DNA from: Natronospira bacteriovora
GTDB taxonomy: Bacteria > Pseudomonadota > Gammaproteobacteria > Natronospirales > Natronospiraceae
Direction: 5' to 3'
Assembly (NCBI RefSeq): GCF_030848495.1
Contig: NZ_JAVDDT010000004.1
Span: 186,001-250,000 of the forward strand
DNA length: 64,000 nt
Shown here: piece by piece, positions 1 to 8,316 of the stretch
Layout: every line of letters begins with the position of its first letter
Numbering within the stretch: position 1 is the first letter of the stretch
Program-made: the position numbers and the translations under genes
Notes under the pieces: model-generated
Told to the model about the DNA's origin: nothing
The model's input: only the letters and a program-made list of their open reading frames with translations
The model's database searches: none

Positions 1-1928
1 AAAATGGATCTGCGTTACGACTTTCCGCTCTATCGCTGTATTTAACTGCAATAGAGTTGGATCCAGAACCAGGTCCGCCGGAAGATCTGATCTTCCCGAA
101 TCTTTTAGGCGAAAATTTACTGACTATAGGCGGTGATGCAGATGACGGCTCTCCCGAAGGGTTGCTCGGAAGTTTGGCGATGCCGATCGATAAAATGCGG
201 AGTCAATTCGACATCGTCGCGGCAAATCCCCCTTGGACGAGCTGGAAAGGAAAACCAGGAAAGGCTGCAAATCAAAGAGTCGACAAGATAATCAACGGAA
301 TCATCGAGCGGAGAAGGAGCGTATCTTCGGAAGATGAAATCAAATCGCTATATTCCAATCCGGACTTGGTGCCAGACCTTCCATTTGTATGGCGCTCGAT
401 GGAGTGGGCGAAACCCGGCGGCGTACTTTCATTTGTTCTGCACGGTCGATTCCTTTTTAAACAACAGCCAAAACCTGCGGCCGCAAGAGAGGCTATATTC
501 AATGCAGTATCTGTGAAAGGAATACTTAACGGGTCGGAAATTGTTCACTCTGTCTGGGACGGGATGGGTACACCATTTTGCGTACTTCTCGCCACGAATG
601 ATCGGCCGAAGCAAGATGAACAATTCTATTATGTCGACCCCGTTCCGAATTCTAGCCCGACAGGCCGAACCCATATTGTCGTGGACTATGAAAATGCAAG
701 GCCTATTCACAGTAAAACGATAATAAATGAACCAACAATCGCCAAGGTGCTATTCACAGGTACGGATTTCGATGCCTCGGTTATCCATAAATTAGAGTCA
801 AGGTTGGTTCTTCCGCAAAACTATGCAGGGGCGAACTGGAGCTCAGTTAATAACTCACCCATGGTATGGTCCAGGTTAGGTGATTATTGGACTGAACGCC
901 TTGGATTGCGACTGAGCCAAGGATATCGCAAGGGGAGTGATAAAGGGCCAGTGCCTCCTGAGCTGCTCCGGTATGCACGGATGTTGGAGAAATCCGATAG
1001 CCCTAAGTACAGAATTAGGCATAGCGACCTTCGCAAGTTTAGCTATGAAGAGCTGGAACGAGCGCGAAAGCCAGCCGGCTATAAACTTCCTTTAGCGATC
1101 CTAGCGGAAGCACCTGGGGATATAGAGGGGGTAGTGAAAGCGCACTGGGCCGGCGGCTCTGGCATGATTGCCTTTAATGAGTCGTACTTTGGCTTTAGTG
1201 GTTATGGCCATGACGATGGAGACGCGTTGACGAAGTATATATTCGTCCTGTCCAATAGCTCGCTCTTCGCTTATTATAATCTAATGACTAGCTCGAGAAT
1301 TGGTGTAGAGCGAAAGGCATTACTCCTCAGGGAGTTCTCGCAGTTTCCGGTTCCTGAGTTGTCCAGTCTTGATCTAAGAGCGCGTGCGAGAATAATCGCG
1401 TTAGCTGACTCCATTTTGAAATATAACCGAATAGATCAACGATCGCTGGATTCATTCGTTTATGAGTTATATGGCATCGACGCATTTGAGGCTCAAGTGG
1501 TTAATGAAGCGCTCGAACTACGCTCGCCATATGCTCGCGCAAAGGAGCGAGCTCAGAAGCCTCCGACATCAAAAGAGCTTAATCAGTTTGCGAAGAACCT
1601 GGAGGAAGGTCTGAACGAATTCGGTGATGATATGGGGGAGAAGTTCAGCGTAAGATTGGTCGAATCTGGTAGTGAGACGTGGAAATTTATTGGTGTCAAG
1701 AGATCCAATGGCGGCCGCACGCGGGAAGAGCCCATTGCAATGCAGTTGCTGAAGGTTATTGCAGAAAACGAAGGCGCAACGCGGGCATTATTACACCAAG
1801 CAGGTGACCAGATCGTTGTGGCGATGCGGAATCAGTACCAATATTGGACGCCGACTCGGGCTACCATGAACATCCTGGATCTTCTATCGCATTTTTCTAC
1901 GGGTGGAAGGGAAGCCAGTAATGGGTGA
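1..1928 (+). CDS. N6-adenine DNA methyltransferase, C-terminal part (5' end outside window)
   Basis: The frame is open to the window edge (codons in phase from base 3), so the TTG at 57 is not the start. The first visible residues (ALRLSALSLYLTAIEL) resemble the segment before the catalytic motif in large N6-adenine methylases. Motif IV is present as FDIVAANPPW near base 210; NPPW/NPPY binds the flipped adenine. The rest resembles the target-recognition and C-terminal part of big single-chain methylases found in type IIG-like and multi-gene phage defence systems. The stop overlaps the start of the nuclease-like gene by 8 bases, so the two are co-translated. Which system it belongs to cannot be decided without the upstream genes. 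Confidence 0.8.
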   Translation, partial: NGSALRLSALSLYLTAIELDPEPGPPEDLIFPNLLGENLLTIGGDADDGSPEGLLGSLAMPIDKMRSQFDIVAANPPWTSWKGKPGKAANQRVDKIINGIIERRRSVSSEDEIKSLYSNPDLVPDLPFVWRSMEWAKPGGVLSFVLHGRFLFKQQPKPAAAREAIFNAVSVKGILNGSEIVHSVWDGMGTPFCVLLATNDRPKQDEQFYYVDPVPNSSPTGRTHIVVDYENARPIHSKTIINEPTIAKVLFTGTDFDASVIHKLESRLVLPQNYAGANWSSVNNSPMVWSRLGDYWTERLGLRLSQGYRKGSDKGPVPPELLRYARMLEKSDSPKYRIRHSDLRKFSYEELERARKPAGYKLPLAILAEAPGDIEGVVKAHWAGGSGMIAFNESYFGFSGYGHDDGDALTKYIFVLSNSSLFAYYNLMTSSRIGVERKALLLREFSQFPVPELSSLDLRARARIIALADSILKYNRIDQRSLDSFVYELYGIDAFEAQVVNEALELRSPYARAKERAQKPPTSKELNQFAKNLEEGLNEFGDDMGEKFSVRLVESGSETWKFIGVKRSNGGRTREEPIAMQLLKVIAENEGATRALLHQAGDQIVVAMRNQYQYWTPTRATMNILDLLSHFSTGGREASNG

Positions 1929-2649
1929 GAGAGCGTCTATGGCCGCCCTGGGGCGGTCGCAGGGCAACGAGTTGCCACTTGAGGATATCGCGAATCCTTT
2001 AATCGTTTCCGCATTATCGGCAGTGGTGTCAGCGTGGAACTACCTTAGAGCCGACCCGAGCCATTCAATGGACATTCTTACGGATGATGAGGCGCATATA
2101 ACTTATCAGGTCGCCGAGGTACTCGAACATATTCGTCGGGGACGCCTTGGGCCGAGGGGGGCATTTAATGAAAGCAATTTCGAAACACCGACGACTGCAG
2201 AGGAACTTAAAAACTACGATGGATCAACGCTGGCAAAGCGGCCAGATATCGTAATCAGACCGAGGAAGTCACCGCCCGGAACAGTCTATTCTCGATATTG
2301 GGCCCTTTTCTTCGAAGCTAAAATTATTGCCGACACGAAATTGCTCCGTTACGGGAGTGACGGCATAGTCCGCTTTGTGAAAGGAGATTACGCGTGGGCG
2401 ATTCGGCAAGGCTTCATGTTGGGTTATATTCGTGAAAATAGGTGGGACGCGGAGTCTGGGTTGGCCACACTTTTTAAAAAAAAGGCAAAAGGTGTAGGTG
2501 TTTGGTCTCCAAAACATAATAGAGTCGATTCCTGGGCTCCTAATAGCCAAGTTCATACTTGTCAAACCGTGCATCGGAGGAACTGGAAGTATCCCGAGCA
2601 AAACTCTAATCCAGGGGATATTCATTTGATTCACTTGTGGCTAAAGTAG
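1921..2649 (+). CDS. PD-(D/E)XK-like protein paired with the methylase
   Basis: 242 aa from ATG 1921, preceded by a purine-rich GGAAGGGAAG; a GTG at 1903 in the same frame is less likely. A 'KRPDIVI' segment followed after about 25 residues by 'FFEAKII' fits the Asp ... Glu-x-Lys pattern of PD-(D/E)XK nucleases. It overlaps the methylase stop, so it is probably the restriction or accessory nuclease partner. No other domain is recognisable. The family match rests on this short motif only. Confidence 0.55.
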   Translation: MGERASMAALGRSQGNELPLEDIANPLIVSALSAVVSAWNYLRADPSHSMDILTDDEAHITYQVAEVLEHIRRGRLGPRGAFNESNFETPTTAEELKNYDGSTLAKRPDIVIRPRKSPPGTVYSRYWALFFEAKIIADTKLLRYGSDGIVRFVKGDYAWAIRQGFMLGYIRENRWDAESGLATLFKKKAKGVGVWSPKHNRVDSWAPNSQVHTCQTVHRRNWKYPEQNSNPGDIHLIHLWLK

Positions 2650-3261
2650 AAAGTCGTTGACTATTGCTTCAGTCAATTTCTAAGATTGCTCAACCCAACA
2701 ATTTTGTAATCACTGCTGGCGCATTTATCGCGGAGTTAATAGCCGCAGATGAACCCAGTGGCATTCTTTGCGATCGAACTGGCGGCCCTTTTCACCCATA
2801 TCCACTGCTAGATGCTCGGCGTCATCTGTGGGGGGGAGGTATTACCGGATCACCTGTACAGTCGAGAACGTCTGGAAGTTCCGGGGCTGTATACTCTTCG
2901 TCAGCCTGCAGGCAATTGATGAAGTATGAGCTACCTTGGGTCCACAAGCCTCCGTAATTGAAAGATGGGAACGCGAGCATCATTCGCTCGTAAGCGTAGC
3001 GCGCCATTCCTCGCATCATTAGATCTTTCTTCATAGGGCTTCTCTCTTTGCACGCAGGCTTCCGTGACTCCGAGGTCCTTCCTACTACCTCCAGGCTGGC
3101 TGAGATGAACAGTATTTAGTCGCACGCCGAGCTGGTCGACCGAGGCTCATATCCCGGTGCGTGTCGGCCCATGGTACGACACAGCGCTCGCCGGCTCATG
3201 GATGGGCACGTGAAATTCACCCGGAAGACCTTGACTTCGTGTCCGCAGCACACTATCGTTA
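2650..3261. other. Gene-poor stretch between the methylase pair and the NrtR operon
   Basis: About 610 bases without a convincing gene. The only coherent-looking frame is a 70-codon one on the minus strand, listed separately. No transposase remnants, tRNA or long repeats are visible. Confidence 0.4.
2822..3034 (-). CDS. Possible small hypothetical protein (70 aa)
   Basis: The minus-strand frame begins MKKDLMMRGMARYAYERMML and ends in a Pro-rich tail. Composition is unremarkable, with Tyr/Phe/Trp in the middle. Upstream AGAGAG is a weak ribosome site at a long distance. I recognise no family. It could be a chance frame in a non-coding gap. Confidence 0.25.
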   Translation of the reverse strand: MKKDLMMRGMARYAYERMMLAFPSFNYGGLWTQGSSYFINCLQADEEYTAPELPDVLDCTGDPVIPPPHR

Positions 3262-3276
3262 GTGTTCAATGGACAC
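3262..3276. promoter_or_regulatory. Operator-like palindrome before the NrtR-type gene
   Basis: GTGTTCAATGGACAC is an inverted repeat with one mismatched pair, ending 15 bases before the ATG of the Nudix/winged-helix gene. NrtR-family repressors usually control the operon they sit in, so this is a natural autoregulatory site. No consensus could be checked. Confidence 0.4.
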
Positions 3277-3291
3277 GAATGGTCTGAGCGC

Positions 3292-3960
3292 ATGTATCAA
3301 TACGAATACCCGCATTTCGCTATTGCGACCGACGTCGCGCTATTTACGCTTCTGGGTGATGAGCTGAAGCTACTCCTGATTCGGAGGCGAGGAGCACCGT
3401 TCAAAGGCTCTTGGGCGCTTCCAGGAGGCTTTTTGAGGACAGACGACGCCACCCTAGAAGAGTGTGCCGCACGGGAATTGAGCGAAGAAGCTGGGGTTTC
3501 CGGGTTTTTCCTGGAGCAGCTCTATACTTTCGGTGATCAGGGCCGGGATCCACGGGAGCGGGTGATCAGTGTGGCCTACTACGCGCTAGTACCCGGGGAA
3601 GGCCTTACTCTCACCGCCCGGACCGATGCGGACGCAGCCGCCTGGTTCCCTGCAGATGCTCTTCCTGAGCTCGCATTCGACCATGCCCAGATCATCCAGC
3701 TGGCGCGCCAGCGTCTCGCGTCCAAGCTCGACTATTCCACGGTCGCTTTTCAGTTCCTTCCCGACGAATTCGCCTTGTCCGATCTCCAGCGGGTCTACGA
3801 GGCGGTCAAGGGGGAGCAGCTCGATAAGCGCAATTTCAGGAAATTCATACTCGGCCTCGGGCTTGTGGAGCCGACGGGAAATGAGCGCCGAGGAGGTCCC
3901 AGCCGGCCGGCCAAGCTATATCGAGCAAAAACCGGCCACCGTCTGGAATATTTCCGCTAG
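3292..3960 (+). CDS. NrtR-type Nudix/winged-helix regulator
   Basis: 222 aa from ATG 3292 (an in-frame GTG at 3262 lies inside the palindrome). Residues 8-140 form a Nudix domain with the signature at 45-69 (PGGF ... RELSEEAGV). Residues about 150-222 match the winged-helix C-terminus of NrtR regulators (LQRVYEAVKG, LDKRNFRK, GLVEPTG, RPAKLYR). Known: NrtR binds ADP-ribose and represses NAD biosynthesis or salvage genes. Seen: the Nudix box carries one extra residue between its glycine and REXXEE parts, so catalysis may be lost, as in many NrtR proteins. It heads an operon with an SPFH protein and an NAD-kinase-like protein, which fits control of NAD(P) metabolism. Confidence 0.85.
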   Translation: MYQYEYPHFAIATDVALFTLLGDELKLLLIRRRGAPFKGSWALPGGFLRTDDATLEECAARELSEEAGVSGFFLEQLYTFGDQGRDPRERVISVAYYALVPGEGLTLTARTDADAAAWFPADALPELAFDHAQIIQLARQRLASKLDYSTVAFQFLPDEFALSDLQRVYEAVKGEQLDKRNFRKFILGLGLVEPTGNERRGGPSRPAKLYRAKTGHRLEYFR

Positions 3961-3979
3961 CAACGAGGAGGGCGGAATC

Positions 3980-4879
3980 ATGTTAATTCGTTACTTCAAG
4001 GGCGATCCGAGCCACCATGTGATCGCAGTCAGGAACGGGAAAACCATTAGAGAAGGCGTTGGCGCGTCTTTCTTCTATCTTCCGCACACTACGAACCTGA
4101 TCGTTGTCCCTGTTTCGAGCCGAGATGCCCAATTCGTGATCCAGGAAAGCACCTCGGACTACCAGGATGTGACGGTTCAGGGCAGTCTCACCTACCGTAT
4201 TACCGAGCCTTCCAAGGCCGCCAAAGCGCTGGATTTTACATTCGATCCAGCCTCTGGCGAGTACAAATCCAATGATCTCGAGAAACTGCAGGTGCGCATA
4301 GTGAACGCACTGCAATCGCGTGCGCGACCGACCCTGAGACAGCTGTCCCTGGAAGAATCCTTGCGGATCGCATCCCAGCTATCGTCAGAACTCACCGAAA
4401 ATCTGCGTGCTGACGGCGCCCTGTCCGAGCTCGGCATCCATGTCGAAAGCGTTTATGTGGTGAGAATTACGGCAACACCCGAGATGAAAAAGGCACTTGA
4501 GGCCGATTTCCGAGAATCCTTGAATCGCAGAGCTGACCAGGCGATCTACGCTCGACGCGCGGCGGCCGTTGAAGAAGAGCGCAAGCTGCGTGAGGCCGAG
4601 CTGGATACTGACATTCAAGTCGAGAACCGCCGTGAATCGTTGGTCGAATCAGAATCCAAGAACAAGCTTCGGGTTGCAGAAGCCGATGCGGAGGCTGATA
4701 AGCTGCGGCTCTCACCGTATCTCGAGACCGCTCCCTCTACACTGGCGATGGTGGCATTCCGGGACTGGGCGGCCACAAATCCAAATATCGGCCAGCTGAA
4801 TTTGACGCCCGAGGTCCTCACGGCAGTTTCGAACTGGATCGGGCACTCCCAGACCCAGTCTGAAAAGCGGGCTGAGTGA
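3980..4879 (+). CDS. SPFH (band 7/stomatin-like) domain protein
   Basis: 299 aa. ATG 3980 follows GGAGGGCGGAATC; the longer open frame reaching back to 3626 lies inside the preceding gene. Residues about 20-190 are an SPFH domain (beta-rich start, then YQDVTVQGSLTYRI). Next comes a charged coiled-coil region of about residues 175-255, rich in Glu/Arg/Ala (RRAAAVEEERKLREAELD), and a short globular tail. There is no N-terminal transmembrane helix, unlike classic stomatins, so membrane association would need oligomerisation or a partner. It is 19 bases after the NrtR-like gene and overlaps the next gene by one base, so it is in the same operon. Confidence 0.8.
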   Translation: MLIRYFKGDPSHHVIAVRNGKTIREGVGASFFYLPHTTNLIVVPVSSRDAQFVIQESTSDYQDVTVQGSLTYRITEPSKAAKALDFTFDPASGEYKSNDLEKLQVRIVNALQSRARPTLRQLSLEESLRIASQLSSELTENLRADGALSELGIHVESVYVVRITATPEMKKALEADFRESLNRRADQAIYARRAAAVEEERKLREAELDTDIQVENRRESLVESESKNKLRVAEADAEADKLRLSPYLETAPSTLAMVAFRDWAATNPNIGQLNLTPEVLTAVSNWIGHSQTQSEKRAE

Positions 4880-5805
4880 TGGGTATTGACCGGGTTGTCC
4901 TTGTGACGAAGCGCACCACCCTCGAAGAGTTGGTGGTGCGCTTCCAGACGCGTGCTCAGGCAGAGTTCTACCTGACCCAGGCGGGTGAGTCGTTCGCGCC
5001 GATCGTCGAAGAGCACGATGCGTACCATCAGCTGATTAGCGAACTGCGCAAACAAATCCCGGGAACACTGAAATACCATCAGATTGACCGGGATCTTCTG
5101 CCTCAATACCAGTTTCGCACCTCAGATCTCGTCGTCACGCTTGGGCCGGACGGTCTGGTGGTCAATACCGCAAAGTATCTGGATGGCCAACCGGTTATCC
5201 CCGTCAATCCGGACCCGGAGCGGATTGACGGCATTTTGTGCCCGGTTACGAATTCAGAGTTTGGGACGGTCTTCACGCAGACATTGGCAGAGAGGGGAAA
5301 CCTGAAGCGTGTGACGATGGCTGAAGCTCGCCTTAGCGATGGCCAGCGCCTCCTTGCGGTGAATGATCTATTCATTGGGTCCAAGAGCCATGTGTCTGCC
5401 CGATATCGTCTCTCCTATGGAGGCCAGGCGGAATTCCAGTCGTCGAGCGGCGTTATTGTTTCCACAGGCGCCGGTTCGACGGGCTGGATGCGCTCTATCC
5501 ATGCGAGTGCGCTGGCTGTTGCCGGCGCTCTGGATTCTGGTATTTCTGCCGGCATGCCAAAACCGCTTCCCTGGGACACTCAGGAGCTCCTATTCGCCGT
5601 CAGGGAGCCATTTCCAGGCGTGGGATGTGGGACCGAGCTTGTTTACGGTCGAGCCTCTGACGAGGTCCCGTTGAGCGTCGTGTCGATGATGCCGCGGAAT
5701 GGAGTGATTTTCAGCGATGGGATAGAGGCGGATTTTCTTGAGTTCAACTCAGGTGCCGTCGCGGAGATCACCTTGGCCGATAGGACACTATTGCTCTCCG
5801 TCTAG
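4879..5805 (+). CDS. NAD-kinase-like (diacylglycerol/ATP-NAD kinase fold) protein
   Basis: 308 aa. The ATG at 4879 shares its A with the SPFH stop (TGATG); a GTG one codon earlier is possible. Two motifs place it in the NAD/diacylglycerol kinase fold: VVTLGPDGLVV, equivalent to GGDGT, and GVIVSTGAGSTGW, equivalent to the second NADK glycine-rich loop. The first loop reads GPDG rather than GGDG, so it is a divergent member, distinct from a housekeeping NAD kinase. Co-transcribed with an NrtR-like regulator and an SPFH protein, it probably phosphorylates or senses an NAD-related nucleotide. The substrate is unknown. Confidence 0.75.
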   Translation: MGIDRVVLVTKRTTLEELVVRFQTRAQAEFYLTQAGESFAPIVEEHDAYHQLISELRKQIPGTLKYHQIDRDLLPQYQFRTSDLVVTLGPDGLVVNTAKYLDGQPVIPVNPDPERIDGILCPVTNSEFGTVFTQTLAERGNLKRVTMAEARLSDGQRLLAVNDLFIGSKSHVSARYRLSYGGQAEFQSSSGVIVSTGAGSTGWMRSIHASALAVAGALDSGISAGMPKPLPWDTQELLFAVREPFPGVGCGTELVYGRASDEVPLSVVSMMPRNGVIFSDGIEADFLEFNSGAVAEITLADRTLLLSV

Positions 5806-6190
5806 CCCGCCTAAGTAACTTCCCCGTTTCAGATGTAAATTCTTGGCCATGGCAACTTCCAGGCGATGACTGCGGACTGTTAGCCGGACCCATAGGAGGG
5901 TGCCGTCCCGCTTGAGCAGCCCGCCGGCGGCTGCGTCGGTGACGACAAGATCAGAATACAAAAGAAGTCAGCGCAAGGATGTAGGACAAGTCTGATCATG
6001 CCTGTCCGACCGCGTTGGTTCGTCGATCCAAACGGCGATGGATCACTGTCATGCCGCTTGCAACGGCTTGCTCGTCGCCAAGGGGGTATGGCAATGGCTG
6101 GAGCCTTTCGGAGGTTTACCGTCGCGGTGGTTGCGAAACGGCGGTGAACCATCGATATTTGGACCAGGCGATTCGGCATCGAGCAGCACT
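5806..6190. other. Intergenic stretch, no gene seen
   Basis: 385 bases between the NAD-kinase-like gene and the secreted nuclease. Short frames on both strands look like chance frames. A run reading DPNGDG occurs near 6030 but has no open context. No repeat of the chromosomal families occurs here. Confidence 0.4.
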
Positions 6191-7306
6191 ATGCGACTAA
6201 CGATATGGCAGGTTCTTGCCTTCCCAGCTCTAGTGTTCTGCACATTGGCCTACGGAGATGTGCGGATTGCGTCCTGGAATATCGAAAACCTAGGCTGGAA
6301 TAACGACAAATCCCTCCATGCCGTCGCGCGTGTCGCCTCCCAGTACGATTTTTTGGCCATTCAGGAACTAATGCGACCGGAGGCGGCCGAGGCGCTCGCG
6401 GACAAGCTGTCTGATAAGACAGGGGAACCTTGGGAAGCGATTTATTCGGAATCTCTAGGTCGAGGAACTTATCAGGAGCATTACGCGTTCCTGTGGCGTC
6501 AGCAGGCGGTTGAGTATGTGGATGGGGCGGTTGTCTACCTTGACGACCGCGATTTGTTCGCTCGAGAGCCGTTTTCGGCACGGTTTCGGGTCCGTGAGAC
6601 CGACATGGTGTTTGCTGCGGCGACCATCCATGTGTTGTACGGAGACCGGGTAAGTGATCGGACACCTGAAGTCCAGGCCCTGGCTGACTATTGGCGTTGG
6701 CTTGAGGAAATATACCCAGAAGACCGCGACCGGATTCTTCTGTTGGGGGATTTCAACCTCCCGCCGGATCACTCAGCGTGGAGCCCGATGCTTGAACTGG
6801 CTGAACCGTTGATAACAGAAGGCGCGACCACCTTGTCGCCTCAAGATCGCCACTACGCCAATCTCTACGACAACATCTTGCTACCCCTGGAGCACGGCTT
6901 CGGGATCATCGCAGCCGGGATCGATGCATTTCCCGAGAGTCTGACCGACACTGGCGAGCGGTATTGGAGCCACCAGGCGGCTCGCAACCATGTTTCCGAC
7001 CATGCCCCCGTTTACCTTCTTGTCGGCTCGGTAGAAGCCCGAGCTATGCGGTCGGGGCCCTTAAGAGTACCAAATTGGCAACGTGGGGTTGCAGTTGAAC
7101 AGGGAAAGCTCAGTGAAGAAGTCTGTATAGACCTGAATACCGCCTCTACCGAAGAACTTCAGCGGATCCCTCACATTGGACCCGAACGGGCAAAGGAGCT
7201 GGTCCATGGGCGGCCATGGTCGGAGCTTTCTGAGGTGAAGCGTGTCCCGGGTATCGGGCCAACACGCCTGAACGAGATACGATCATCAGCGCTAGTGTGC
7301 GAATGA
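6191..7306 (+). CDS. Secreted endonuclease/exonuclease/phosphatase-family protein with helix-hairpin-helix tail
   Basis: 371 aa from ATG 6191, which begins a signal peptide (LTIWQVLAFPALVFCTLAYG, cleavage near residue 22). Residues about 23-285 are an EEP domain: RIASWNIENLG, FLAIQEL, LLLGDFN and a final SDHAPV, supplying the Asn, Glu, Asp and His of the metal-dependent phosphoesterase site. Residues about 310-371 are a ComEA-like double helix-hairpin-helix (IDLNTASTEELQRIPHIG, VPGIGPTRLNEI), a DNA-binding module. Together they suggest an exported nuclease acting on extracellular or periplasmic DNA. It appears monocistronic. No upstream ribosome site is obvious. Confidence 0.85.
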   Translation: MRLTIWQVLAFPALVFCTLAYGDVRIASWNIENLGWNNDKSLHAVARVASQYDFLAIQELMRPEAAEALADKLSDKTGEPWEAIYSESLGRGTYQEHYAFLWRQQAVEYVDGAVVYLDDRDLFAREPFSARFRVRETDMVFAAATIHVLYGDRVSDRTPEVQALADYWRWLEEIYPEDRDRILLLGDFNLPPDHSAWSPMLELAEPLITEGATTLSPQDRHYANLYDNILLPLEHGFGIIAAGIDAFPESLTDTGERYWSHQAARNHVSDHAPVYLLVGSVEARAMRSGPLRVPNWQRGVAVEQGKLSEEVCIDLNTASTEELQRIPHIGPERAKELVHGRPWSELSEVKRVPGIGPTRLNEIRSSALVCE

Positions 7307-7776
7307 CCCAGGCGAGCAGCAATTTCACCCAGCACAATGGCTAGCAATACTCTGCCTTCAACTTCACCGAAAACTAACAAGTTACACATATCTCCATGGG
7401 CTTTTCGATTGCATATGAATCGATGGCTATAGCCAAGCGTTGCGGAAATCATCTGTTTATACGGCCTCGTCAAAACTCGGTATCTATTCCCTCAGGCGTG
7501 GCCACAAATGATGTTCTGAAAGCAACTTTGTGAAAACTTATGCCAGTTGAGCTATCCTGGCGTGGTGGCTAGTAAAAATAACTCGGTCATCGAGGTGTCT
7601 CAAGAGATTGAAGGTGCCCTCTCGTCGGGCCGCTGCCAATAGAAGAGTTGGGCTTTATAAAACCTCGCAGAGAATTTTTTCTCGCATAAGTGCTATCTAG
7701 CTCATCCCCCTTTAGATTCTTGAATGAGCTAGGCTGAGGCTTGCTTGAGCCGAAACAACTATAGGAGGGTCGCAAG
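7307..7776. other. Intergenic stretch with leader of the first DUF3892 gene
   Basis: 470 AT-rich bases. No gene is supported. The last 20 bases hold a strong ribosome site, TAGGAGGG (about 7760-7767), 9 bases before ATG 7777. No promoter could be chosen with confidence. Confidence 0.4.
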
Positions 7777-8079
7777 ATGGAAACATGGGCAGACTATGGG
7801 ATATCCGAAGTGCATTATGATCGCAATGGCCAGTACATTGACAAAGTTAAAGTGCATAAAGACCTTGGAGAGGAATTTGGCAAACATGAAGAGTGGGCTC
7901 GAAAAGATGTGCTAGCAAAGATCGATGACGGAAAGACCTTTGTCACCATACTCTCCAATGATGATGGATGGTATGAGGGAGAAAAGGTGCAGCCCATGAG
8001 CGTGGGCCAGCGGCGATTTCTACGAACGGACGCAAATGATCAAGCGAATGACAACTTGGGCAACCTGCCGGAATTCTAG
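7777..8079 (+). CDS. DUF3892-family protein, copy 1
   Basis: 100 aa with a strong AGGAGGG ribosome site. The layout matches DUF3892: an opening strand pattern (ISEVHYDRNGQYIDKVKVH), a central helix with a W-x-R-K-D-V segment, 'KTFVTIL', and the family-typical ending FLRTDANDQANDNLGNLPEF. Function is unknown. It lies upstream of a convergent WYL regulator, and a second, diverged DUF3892 gene lies on that regulator's other side. Confidence 0.7.
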   Translation: METWADYGISEVHYDRNGQYIDKVKVHKDLGEEFGKHEEWARKDVLAKIDDGKTFVTILSNDDGWYEGEKVQPMSVGQRRFLRTDANDQANDNLGNLPEF

Positions 8080-8316
8080 GTTGGAGCGCTCCTGTGTTTC
8101 TATGCCATTAGCATATAGACGCCAACATTCATCAAATGGCGGGATGCCGAAGGGGGTAGGCAACTATTCGTTGATAGCAGAGAGGTCAAAACACACATGG
8201 TAATACCGGCCCCCATTTTTAGCAGCGCTCAAAGTAGAGCCTAATCGACCAGGGCCGCCTTCATCTTCGGGCTCATTCGACTGAGCCCCATATTGGGTCG
8301 CTCATTGTTATTGGTC

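Noticed and set aside
2664-2957. Plus-strand 97-codon frame after the nuclease-like gene
   Set aside because: It lacks a ribosome site and its composition is poor; the minus-strand 70-codon frame is at least as plausible.
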